From contig CAVPZG010000006.1 of the NCBI GenBank assembly GCA_963710205.1, positions 372,001-436,000 on the forward strand: 64,000 nt of DNA, given 5' to 3'. The notes beneath the pieces were generated by a model that was not told the DNA's origin, did no database searches, and worked only from the letters and a program-made list of their open reading frames with translations. A program made the position numbers and the translations under genes. The DNA is from Pacificimonas sp963710205 (lineage in GTDB: Bacteria; Pseudomonadota; Alphaproteobacteria; Sphingomonadales; Sphingomonadaceae). How positions within the stretch are numbered: the stretch's first letter is position 1; each line of letters opens with the position of its first letter. Of this stretch, positions 16,966 through 25,858 are shown in pieces.

Positions 16966-18672
16966 ATGTCGAAATATGGCGTCGTTGCAGTGCTGGCAGG
17001 CCTTTCCTCATCCCTGTGCATGGCAGAGGACTTCAGGCTGACCCTCGATCAGCCGAAGGAAGCGCATGATGGCAGAATGATTCTGATCCTGACCGACGAC
17101 GGTTCCACCGAGCCGCGGTTTCAGACGGGGCGTTCGCCGGAATCAGCACAGATTTTTGGTGTTGATGTTGAGGGTTTGTCTGGCGGCGAGAGCGTTCGTG
17201 TTGGCGGCGACGTTCTGGGATTTCCGGCGGTGGGGCTGGCCGATGTTCCGGCGGGCGACTATTTCGTGCAGGCCCTGCTGCACAAATACGACACCTTCAA
17301 CCTGTCGAACGGCAAGACCGTGAAGCTGCCGGCCGCACGCGGCGCGGGCCAGAACTGGCGCAAGGAGCCGGGCAACATCTATTCGAAGCCGAAGAAGGTG
17401 AGCTTCGATCCGGCGCGCGACGGCACCATCGACATCGCTTTGACCGAGGTCATTCCCGCGATCCCGGAGAAGGAGGACACCGAGTTCGTCCGGCGGATCA
17501 AGGTGAAGAGCGAGCGCCTGTCGGAATTCTGGGGCCGCGACGTCTTCATCAACGGTCATGTGCTGGTGCCCAAGGACTTCGACAAGCATCCCGAGGCGCG
17601 TTATCCGCTGATGATCTTCCACGGGCATTTCCCGGATGATTTCGGCGGCTTCAGAACGACGCCGCCCGATCCCGACCTCAAATGCGAATATTCCGAGCGG
17701 TTCGACCTGCCCTGCTACAACCGCACCGAGCAGGAGGAGGCGTACCGTTTCTACCAGATCTGGACGTCGGCGGACTTCCCGCGCTTCCTGATCGTCGAGA
17801 TCGACCACTCCAACCCCTATTATGACGACAGCTACGCCGTGAACTCCGCCAATCTTGGCCCCTATGGCGATGCCATCACCTATGAATTCGTGCCGGCGCT
17901 GGAGGAGAAGTTCCGCGGCATCGGCGAAGGCTGGGCGCGCTTCGTCTACGGCGGCTCCACCGGCGGCTGGGAAGCGCTCGCCGTCCAGGTCAAATATCCC
18001 GACGACTATAACGGCGCATTCGCAGCATGCCCGGACAGTCTGGATTTCAGGCAATTGAAAACCATCAATATCTACGATGACGAGAATGCGTTCTGGCGCG
18101 CGGGCACGTTCGGAAGAACTCCGCGAGAGGGGAGCCGGAACTATCTTGGGCACATGCGCTGGACCGTGGAGCAGGAGAACCGTTTCGAGCTGGTTCTGGG
18201 CGACAGGACCCGGTCCGGCCAGCAATGGGACATTTTCGAGGCCGTTTACGGTCCGATGGGAGAGGACGGATATCCGCGGCGCATCTGGGACAAGCGGACG
18301 GGCGTGATCGACAAGGAGGTCGCCGCCTACTGGCGCGAGAATTACGACCTTCGCCACATCATGGAGCGCGACTGGGCGACGCTTGGTCCCAAGCTGCAGG
18401 GCAAGATCCATATCTACACCGGCGACATGGACAATTACTACCTCAACAACGCCGTCTACCTGACCGAGGATTTCCTCAAGAAAGCCGATCCGCCTTATCA
18501 GGGCGAGGTCGATTACGGTGACCGCGCCGAGCATTGCTGGAACGGCGATCACGACAATCCAAACGCCATATCGCGGCTGCGCTACAACAGCATGTACGTG
18601 CCCAAGATCATGAAACGCATCGAGGAAAGTGCCCCGGAAGGCGCCGACCTCACGAGCTGGCGGTACAAGTGA
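16966..18672 (+). CDS. periplasmic alpha/beta-hydrolase (esterase-like), copy B
   Basis: A 568-residue paralogue of copy A (10086-11810) in inverted orientation. ATG 16966 is preferred over ATG 16960 because AAGGA lies six bases before it. It has a short signal peptide (to LCMA) and the same nucleophile elbow GGSTGG (Ser331). Residues 1-62 are only about half identical to copy A, and residues about 358-430 differ at about 24 of 73 positions, mostly near the start of that segment, while the rest is essentially identical. The two enzymes probably share chemistry but differ in one surface or substrate-facing segment. Last gene of the plus-strand operon. Confidence 0.7.
   Translation: MSKYGVVAVLAGLSSSLCMAEDFRLTLDQPKEAHDGRMILILTDDGSTEPRFQTGRSPESAQIFGVDVEGLSGGESVRVGGDVLGFPAVGLADVPAGDYFVQALLHKYDTFNLSNGKTVKLPAARGAGQNWRKEPGNIYSKPKKVSFDPARDGTIDIALTEVIPAIPEKEDTEFVRRIKVKSERLSEFWGRDVFINGHVLVPKDFDKHPEARYPLMIFHGHFPDDFGGFRTTPPDPDLKCEYSERFDLPCYNRTEQEEAYRFYQIWTSADFPRFLIVEIDHSNPYYDDSYAVNSANLGPYGDAITYEFVPALEEKFRGIGEGWARFVYGGSTGGWEALAVQVKYPDDYNGAFAACPDSLDFRQLKTINIYDDENAFWRAGTFGRTPREGSRNYLGHMRWTVEQENRFELVLGDRTRSGQQWDIFEAVYGPMGEDGYPRRIWDKRTGVIDKEVAAYWRENYDLRHIMERDWATLGPKLQGKIHIYTGDMDNYYLNNAVYLTEDFLKKADPPYQGEVDYGDRAEHCWNGDHDNPNAISRLRYNSMYVPKIMKRIEESAPEGADLTSWRYK
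17149..18036 (+). repeat. inverted repeat block 1, copy B (888 bp)
   Basis: Partner of 10722-11609. The copies enclose 5.5 kb (11610-17148) holding an M24 gene, marR and the DUF3830-DAO-BASS genes. Recombination between them would invert that segment and swap the leader parts of the hydrolases. Confidence 0.92.
18256..18670 (+). repeat. inverted repeat block 2, copy B (415 bp)
   Basis: Partner of 10088-10502. Between blocks 1 and 2 both copies have exactly 219 bp of diverged but alignable coding sequence without indels. Confidence 0.9.
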
Positions 18673-18815
18673 ATATTGCCGCCGGGCATCCACAATTTCC
18701 GTTTGGAAGAAACGCCGCTCGGCACATGTTGGGGTAGATCAGGGTGCGAAAAAGCACCAATATAAAGAGCGTTGCCGAAAAGACCCGGACTGGTTCCGGG
18801 CGGAAATCAGAGGCG

Positions 18816-21800
18816 TCAATGAAAATCCCGCGACTTCGGCATAATGCTTACATTGCGGGGATGGCGTCCAATATTTGACGGCAGCGGACTGGTGACATGA
18901 TCGGCGCGGGCCAGGTCCGATTTCAAGAGGTCGTCCGACAGGTTTGAAAGCTGCAATGTCGCGTCGATCATGTTCCGCGCGACGACATGGATGACCTCGT
19001 CGTCCATCTGCACCGTGCCGTGCACCTCCATCAGCCGCGCGCCCATGACGATCCTGCGATGGGTTTTGAGCGTGTCGGGCCAGACAACCAGGTTGATGAC
19101 GCCACTCTCGTCCTCGAGCGTGATAAAAACGACGCCCTTGGCACTTCCAGGGCGCTGACGGATGAGGACGACACCGGCGACGCTGACCCGGTGGCCGAAT
19201 TTCAGGCTGCGCAGGTCGGCGGCGCGGGTAAAGCCGCGCTCGGCATAGTCCGCGCGCAGGAATTCCATGGGATGCGCTTTCAGCGACAGGCGCGTGGTCT
19301 GGTAATCGGCCACGACATGCTCGCTGAGCGGCATGACGGGCAGCAGGGCAGGGACATCGGCGCCCTCGTCCTGCGTGTCACCGTGGACGAACAGCGGCAA
19401 ATCGGGCGCGTTCTTCAGTGCGCGCGCGTCCCACAGCGCGGCGCGGCGGTCCTTGCCCATCGACCGGAACGTGTCCGCGGCAGCCAGGACCTCGATCGCA
19501 GTTACAGCTAGACCGGCCCTGGTTTTCAGATCCTCGACGGTTTCAAAGGGCGTGCGCCGCGCCGCGATCAGCCGTGCGGCATCATTCGCCTTCAAGCCAT
19601 TGATCTGGCGCAGGCCAAGCCGGACACGGAGCTTGCCGCCTGCCCATTCGACGGTCGTGTCCCAGTCGCTCAGGTTCACATCGGGGGCGAGGACGGAGAC
19701 GCCATGTTCGCGCGCGTCGCGGACGATCTGCGCGGGCGCGTAGAACCCCATGGGCTGGGAATTGAGGAGCGCCGCGCAGAAGATCGCGGGATGGTGGCAT
19801 TTCATCCAGCTGGAGATATAGACCAGATGCGCGAAGCTGGCGGCATGGCTTTCCGGGAAGCCATATTCGCCGAATCCTTCGATCTGACTGAAGCAGCGCG
19901 CGGCGAATTCCGGGTCATAACCGCGCTCCACCATGCGCCCGACCATCTTTTCCTTATGTTCCGACACCATGCCGCGCGATCGGAACGTCGCCATTGCCTT
20001 ACGCAACTTGTTGGCTTCGGGCGGCGTGAACTTCGCCGCGACCATGGCAATCTTCATTGCCTGCTCCTGAAAGATGGGAACGCCCAATGTGCGAACCAGA
20101 ATGTCCTTCAGTTCGTTTGGCAGGCCGTGTTCGGGCGCGGGTTTGGGATAAAATGGTTTCTCAAGGCCCTTTCGCCGTTTCAGATAAGGGTGCACCATGT
20201 CGCCCTGGATAGGTCCGGGGCGGACGATGGCGACCTGTATGACGAGGTCGTAGAATTCGCGCGGTTTCAGGCGCGGCAACATGTTCATCTGCGCGCGGCT
20301 TTCGACCTGGAAAACGCCGAGGGAGTCGCCCCTGCACAGCATGTCGTAAACGGCCCTGTCATCCTGCGGCACGGTGGCCAGCGACCAGTCCTCGCCGCAA
20401 TGCGCCCTCAGCAGATCGAATCCCTTGCGGATGCAGGTCAGCATGCCGAGCGCCAGAACGTCGATCTTCATGATGCCGAGCGTCTCGATATCGTCCTTGT
20501 CCCATTCGATGAAACTGCGGTCCGGCATCGCGCCATTGCCGATGGGGACGGTCCTGGTCAGCGGTTCGCGGGTCAGAATGAAACCGCCAACATGCTGCGA
20601 CAGGTGGCGCGGCATGCCGATCAGCTGGTCGGCCAGCCAGATGACACGCTTCAGGTGCGGGTCGGCAAGATCGAGACCCGCCTCCATCACCTTGTCCTCG
20701 TCGACCTCCGACCCCCAGCTGCCCCAGACGGTCTTGGCAAGCGCGCTGGTGACATCTTCGGACAGGCCCATGACCTTGCCCACCTCGCGGATGGCGGAGC
20801 GCGGGCGATAGTGGATGACCGTTGCGCACAGTCCCGCCCGTTCGCGGCCATAGCGATCGTAGATATGCTGAATGACCTCCTCGCGCCGTTCATGCTCGAA
20901 ATCGACGTCGATATCGGGCGGCTCCTTCCGCTCTTCGGAAATGAACCGTTCGAACAGTAATTCTGTCGTTGCGGGATCGACCGAGGTGATCTTCAGGCAA
21001 TAGCAGACCGCGCTGTTCGCCGCCGAGCCGCGCCCCTGGCAAAGGATGCCGATGCTGCGGGCATGGTCGACGATATCGCGGATGGTCAGGAAATAGCGGG
21101 CATAATCCATCTTCGCGATCAGGCCGAGTTCGTGCGTGATGAGGTCGCGCACCTTGTCCGGCACGCCATCAGGATAACGGCTCGGCGGCGCCCGCCCAGG
21201 CGAGGTCGGCCAGATGCGCGTCCGGCGTCTTGCCGCCGGGGACGGACTCCTGCGGATATTCATATCTGAGCTCGTCGAGGCTGAACGCGCAGGCATCGGC
21301 GATGCGGCGGGTTTCGGCGATGGCGTCCGGCCAGTCCGCAAATAGCCGCTGCATTTCTTCGGGGCTTTTCAGATGCCGCTCGCCATTCTGGGCGAGGAGA
21401 TTGCCAGCCTGTGTGACCATGACCTTCTTGCGGATGCAGGTCATGACGTCCTGCAGCGGGCGGCGGGACGGGCAGTGATAATGAACGTCATTGGTCGCGA
21501 CCAGTTTCAGGCCGTGCCGCTGTGCCAGCCCCCGTAGCCGGTTGATCCGCGCGCGGTCGTCGTCCCGGTAGCGCCGGACCGCCGCGATGTGACCCACCAG
21601 CGGATGCGCCGCCAGACTGGGCAGGCTGTCTTCAAACGCATCCAGGTCTTCGCCGGGAATGGCGATCAGGAACAGGTCGCGCGTCAACTCGCGGCGGACA
21701 TCCGCCAGTGAAATATCGCAGACATCCTTGGCCTGCCATTTGCCGTCGCTGTCCCAGACCTTGCCGAGCGAGAGCAGGCAGCAGATGTCGCCATAGGCGC

Positions 21801-22146
21801 CGCGGGTGCGGGGATAGGCGTAAAGCGACGGGCCGTCGGTCAGGTCGAGACGGCAGCCGATGACGGGCGTGACCTTGGCCGTCTTTGCCTCCGAATGCAG
21901 CCGCACGACCCCCGCCATGGTATTGCGGTCCGCAATGCCGAGGCTGTCATAGCCAAGCGCATGGGCGGCAGTGACGAGGTCTATGGGATCGGATGCGCCG
22001 CGCAGGAACGAAAAGCTGCTGGCCAGACCCAGCTCGACATAGGGCGCGGGCGGGTTGCGGACGAAATCGTTCGTATCGGCAAGTTTGCGCTTGTCGGGCG
22101 TGAGCGGCGCGTCGGGCACTACGCATCCAGGCCGTGCACGAACCAT
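18816..22146 (-). pseudogene. dnaE2: error-prone DNA polymerase DnaE2, broken by a single-base insertion
   Basis: DnaE2 is the polymerase of the SOS mutasome with ImuA and ImuB. The N-terminal PHP part (ELGLASSFSFLRGAS, GYDSLGIADRNTMAG) runs to about 21184, then the frame stops; the palm (GRGSAANSAVCYCL, PPDIDVDFEHERREEV), fingers and OB domain continue in the next frame. Removing one base at 21183 joins AWAGAA to SRYPDGVPDKVRDL and gives about 1100 residues, normal for the family. GTG 22119, overlapping the imuB stop as TAGTG, is as good a start as ATG 22146. If the insertion is real, the cassette cannot make a working polymerase. Confidence 0.9.
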
Positions 22147-23684
22147 CGCGGCTGGCCGCCGCGGCCATCGCCCGCCAGACCTTCGCGGTAGAGCCAGAAC
22201 CGGCGGCCCTCCGCATCCTCCACGCGGTAATAGTCGCGCAGGCGCGCATGGCCAGGCTGTCGCCACCATTCGGGCGCGATGCGTTCGGGGCCGGCGGTGC
22301 GAATGACATCATGGGCTTGCCGCCGCCAGACGAAGCGCGCGGGCGGGCCCTCCGGAATGGCGTGAATCACCTGCGCTTCTTCGGGCTGCATGAGGAGGCG
22401 CAGCGGGCTGCGGCCCAGACGGCTGACCGGGCGCGGATGCGCCAGCGTCCCGCCGGCTGCGGGAATGAGGATTTCGCCGCGCTCCGGCAGATGGCTGCCG
22501 CTGGCCTGTGGCCTGAGAACGGCGTTCTCCCCCAGCCGCGCCGTCAGCCGGTCGACCAGGCGTGAAAATGCCATATCGTCCCGCGCTTCGCCGGTCAGAT
22601 CATCCTGAACCGCTCCCTGTTCTTCTGCGCGCAGCACCTCCAGCGCAGCGGCATCGACGCCGAAACCGGGATCGACATGATCGAGCTTGCCCTCGAACAG
22701 TTGCAGCAGATGCGCGGCATCGCGGCTGCCCCGGCCCGTGCGCGTGAAAGCGTGCGCGGTGCTGCCGTCCACGCGATAGGCCGTGAAACGTAATGTTCGC
22801 GCGCTGGTCTGCTCTTCCTCCATGAGCGCGCAAAGGTCTGCCACCAGATCGGCAACTATGCTCATCAAACCTGTAATGTCGCCCAGTGGCTCGGCGAGAC
22901 GGCGGATGGTCCGGAGCGGCGGCCTGTCCATCTTGGACACCAACGGTTCACGCAGACGGCCAACGGCCTGGTCCAGTCGCAGAACGGGGTTGCGATGCGG
23001 CGCTTCGACCTTCCGAAAGCGCCTCACCAGCGCCTCGCGCGGAAGCGCCGCCAGCGCGCCAATGGTTTTCAGACCCAGTCGCCGCAGCAGCAGCACCGTA
23101 TCGCCGTCCAGCCTGAGCGCGGTCGTGGGCAGTGGCGCGAGCGTGTCCGCCACGGCCTCATCCGCACAGATTGTCAGGCGCGGTCCATGATGCGCCAGCG
23201 CCCATGCCGCGCCGATGGTGGGTGCAATCGCGATATGCGCGGTCAGTCCCGCATTTGTGAACGCCGCTGTCATGTCGTTCACCATGCCTTGTTCGCCGCC
23301 ATGGAGATGCGCCGAGCCGCTGATGTCCAGCAACAGCGCGTTCGCGCCTGTCGTTTGCGTCCAGGGACACCAGCGCCGCGCCCATGTCGACAGCCGCTTC
23401 AGATCGATGGCGTCGGCGTCCGGGTCAGCGTCCTCGACCTCAAGATGTGGCACCAGCGTACGCATATCGGTCACGCGCGTTCCTGGCGTAATGCCAAGCG
23501 CCGCCGCTGCCCTGCTGACATCGTGGATGACAGGGCCATGCGGGCCTTCGCGCGTCAGCACAAGCGGGGCAGCGCACCGCGTCTCAGCATCCCGTGCGTC
23601 AGCAGCCAGCCATTGCCGCCGGCGACGCCAGCGCTGGATCGGGAAATGCGGCATCCAGATGCAGGCGATGCGCCGCGGAGTCAT
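22119..23684 (-). CDS. imuB: ImuB, Y-family polymerase-like mutasome protein
   Basis: A 521-residue DinB/UmuC-fold protein (PRRIACIWMPHFPIQRW start; LLLDISGSAHLHGGE in the palm; helix-hairpin-helix GLKTIGALAALPREALVRRF). ImuB lacks the full catalytic acid set of active Y-family enzymes and acts as hub, binding the beta clamp, ImuA and DnaE2. The open frame extends to 23951, but ATG 23684 fits the family start. It overlaps imuA by 86 bases and dnaE2 by a few, indicating one operon. Confidence 0.9.
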   Translation of the reverse strand: MTPRRIACIWMPHFPIQRWRRRRQWLAADARDAETRCAAPLVLTREGPHGPVIHDVSRAAAALGITPGTRVTDMRTLVPHLEVEDADPDADAIDLKRLSTWARRWCPWTQTTGANALLLDISGSAHLHGGEQGMVNDMTAAFTNAGLTAHIAIAPTIGAAWALAHHGPRLTICADEAVADTLAPLPTTALRLDGDTVLLLRRLGLKTIGALAALPREALVRRFRKVEAPHRNPVLRLDQAVGRLREPLVSKMDRPPLRTIRRLAEPLGDITGLMSIVADLVADLCALMEEEQTSARTLRFTAYRVDGSTAHAFTRTGRGSRDAAHLLQLFEGKLDHVDPGFGVDAAALEVLRAEEQGAVQDDLTGEARDDMAFSRLVDRLTARLGENAVLRPQASGSHLPERGEILIPAAGGTLAHPRPVSRLGRSPLRLLMQPEEAQVIHAIPEGPPARFVWRRQAHDVIRTAGPERIAPEWWRQPGHARLRDYYRVEDAEGRRFWLYREGLAGDGRGGQPRWFVHGLDA

Positions 23685-24321
23685 AGCGCGCGGTCCAGAT
23701 GCCTGGTTTTGCGCCGCGCGCGCGGAACAGTTCCGCCCGCCAGCGCGGCTGACCCGGGGCGCGGTCGTCGTGCGGATGCGGTAGCGAGGGCAGCGATGCG
23801 ACCCGCCAGCGCAGCCGCGCTGCCGACAGATTGGCGCTGCCGCCAAAACGCAGCAGAAACACCGGCACGCCCTGCCGCTCCGCCCGTATGGCAAGACGTT
23901 TCGTGGCGGTGAAGTCGAGCGCCCGTGAATCGCCCCAGACCTCGCCAACAATGGCCGAGAGGGAAGCGCATTTCAGCCCCTCTTCCATGGTCCAGAGCAC
24001 GTCCGCGCCGCTCCGCGCGCAGGCCAGCACCAGCTGCTCCGCATCGGCACCAAACTCCGGAAAGGCCTGACCGCAGGGCCGGCCGGTCTCCACCGCTGCC
24101 ATGCGGTCCTGCACCCATAATAGCTGCCCGCCCTTGCGTGGCACCTGAGCGAGCGCGAAGCCGATGGCGCCCGCATCCCGCGGACCCGCGAATATCTCGG
24201 ACAGGCTTGTCTGCCGTTCCAGATCGGGCGCTTTCGAGTCGCGCAGCTGCGCGGCCTTCGGCTTGCGGGCCGATAGGTCTGAAACCAAGGATAATATTGG
24301 CGTTTTGCGGGTGTCATTCAT
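23599..24321 (-). CDS. imuA: ImuA, RecA/SulA-like mutasome protein
   Basis: About 240 residues, first gene of the damage-inducible mutagenesis cassette. The sequence shows the ImuA pattern: LSEIFAGPRDAGAIGFALAQ, then LLWVQDR, LVLACARSGADVLWTMEEGL and a C-terminal GARWTA-like segment (KPGIWTARYDSAAHRL). No functional Walker A is evident, as usual in ImuA. ATG 24321 is 18 bases after the SOS box; the frame extends upstream to 24375 across the box, so the longer form is unlikely. Confidence 0.85.
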   Translation of the reverse strand: MNDTRKTPILSLVSDLSARKPKAAQLRDSKAPDLERQTSLSEIFAGPRDAGAIGFALAQVPRKGGQLLWVQDRMAAVETGRPCGQAFPEFGADAEQLVLACARSGADVLWTMEEGLKCASLSAIVGEVWGDSRALDFTATKRLAIRAERQGVPVFLLRFGGSANLSAARLRWRVASLPSLPHPHDDRAPGQPRWRAELFRARGAKPGIWTARYDSAAHRLHLDAAFPDPALASPAAMAGC

Positions 24322-24338
24322 CGACCATGGGGCTCTAT

Positions 24339-24353
24339 GTTCCTTATATGTTC
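24339..24353. promoter_or_regulatory. LexA (SOS) box GTTC-N7-GTTC
   Basis: GTTCCTTATATGTTC matches the alphaproteobacterial LexA operator exactly. It lies directly upstream of imuA and implies DNA-damage control of imuA-imuB-dnaE2. Confidence 0.88.
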
Positions 24354-24453
24354 TCATATAGCATGGAACACGCAAACAGAGTCAAATGGCGTGATGAATT
24401 CTGGGGATCTCAATCATTACAGACGCGCGAAGGTGCAATCTGCCAATGTCAGT

Positions 24454-25858
24454 TTACGGGCTGGTTGCTGACAATTCGCTTTCAGTCTCCGCTCCCACCG
24501 CCGCGTAAAGCGAGATGATGGACTGGGCCAGGGCGGCGCGGGCGTCGATCAGATTTTCACGGCTGCCGATCAGCTGGCGCTGGGCGTCGAGAACCTCGAA
24601 CAGGGTGGTCAGACCCTCCCTGTAGAGCGCGTCCGACTGCGTGAAGGCGGCCTCGCTTTCCTCGATTGCCTGTTCCAGATCGGCAATGCGTTCGGCATAG
24701 CTGTCGACCGCGACGGCGGAATTCTCCACCTCGGCCACGACGCTGAGCAGCGTCTGGCGATATTCGGCGAGCCGCGCATCGGCTTCGCGCTCCGCAGCGA
24801 CCACTTCGGCCCGGCGACGCCCGCCGTCGAACAGGGGTATGTCGAGGGCGGCGCCGATGCTGGAAAACACATTGGACAGAAGCCCTCCAAAACTGCCGTC
24901 CCCCACCACGAACTGGCCTGGAAAGGTCAGGGAGGGATAGAGATCCGCGCGCTCCGCACCAACCCCGGCGGCGGCTTCCAAAAGCCTCGCCTCCGCCACG
25001 ATCAGGTCGGGCCGCCGTCGCAGCAGATCCGCGGGAATGCCGCGCGGTGGCCCGCCCCTGTAGTTTGGAACGCCTGTCTCAGCCGGTTCCAGACCAGCAA
25101 GTGGCGCGGGGTCATCGGCGGTCAGAATGGACAGGGCATTGGCGGCTTCGGTTCGGGAAATCTCGATCAGTCCGCGCTGCGCCCGCGTGGCGGACAGGTC
25201 GGCGGCAGCGCGGCGGACATCCAGATTGGCAGACAGCCCAGCCTCGAACCTGAGCTTGACGATCGCAAGCGTGCGCTCCTGCAACTCGGTCGACTCGGCC
25301 AGCAGGGCAAGTCGCGCACCCGTGCGTCGCAATTCGATGAAGTTGCTGGCGACGCTGGCGGCGACCAGACGCCGCGTATCGGCAAGGACATATTCGCTGG
25401 CCCGCGCATTCGCCGCCGCCGCCGCTATCTCGTAGGAAAGCCGCCCGGAAATGTCCGGGTCGAACACACCCTCAAGCCCGGCACCGGCGGCAAGATCGTC
25501 CGATCCACCGGTATCGAGGTTGATGGCGGCAGTGCCGAAGCCGTTGAACGACGGCAGCCGGTCAGATCGCTCCGCCCGGACGAGCGCACGGGCCCGGAGC
25601 AGGCGGGCGCGGGCGGTCTCGAGATCGAGGTTGCGTGACAGGGCGCGGTCGACCAGCGCATTGAGAGCGGGCTGCTCGAAGCCGCGCCACCAGAGCCTGT
25701 CGACGGACTCGGGGCCGGGCGGCGCAATATATGCCGCAGGTGCCTCAATTGGTGGAATGTCATATGCGGCCCCGCCCGCGCATCCGGCCAGGCTGGCTAG
25801 AAAGAACGCCGCAAATCGCTGTGCGCAGACCGTTATTTGCCGTCCCCGGTTTTCTCAC
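24454..25858 (-). CDS. RND efflux outer-membrane lipoprotein (NodT/OprM family), start region frameshifted
   Basis: The TolC-like channel of a tripartite pump. The body shows the family features RRRPDLIVAEARLLEAAAGVGAERADLYPSL-like signature (PADLLRRRPD, GAERADLYPSL), IPLFDGGRR and the C-terminal DALYREGLTTLFEVLDAQRQ repeat. Upstream, the frame reads through a lipobox LAGC (near 25785) but has no ATG, GTG or TTG before the RND stop; only ATA 25836 is in frame. Deleting one A in 25801-25803 connects to GTG 25858, which overlaps the RND stop as GTGA, and gives a 467-residue lipoprotein with RK charges and a proper h-region. I take that as the true start. Confidence 0.82.

Noticed and set aside
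10088..18670. Insertion sequence or composite transposon as explanation of the inverted hydrolase copies
   Set aside because: No transposase, terminal inverted repeats or target duplications; the matches begin and end inside coding sequence.
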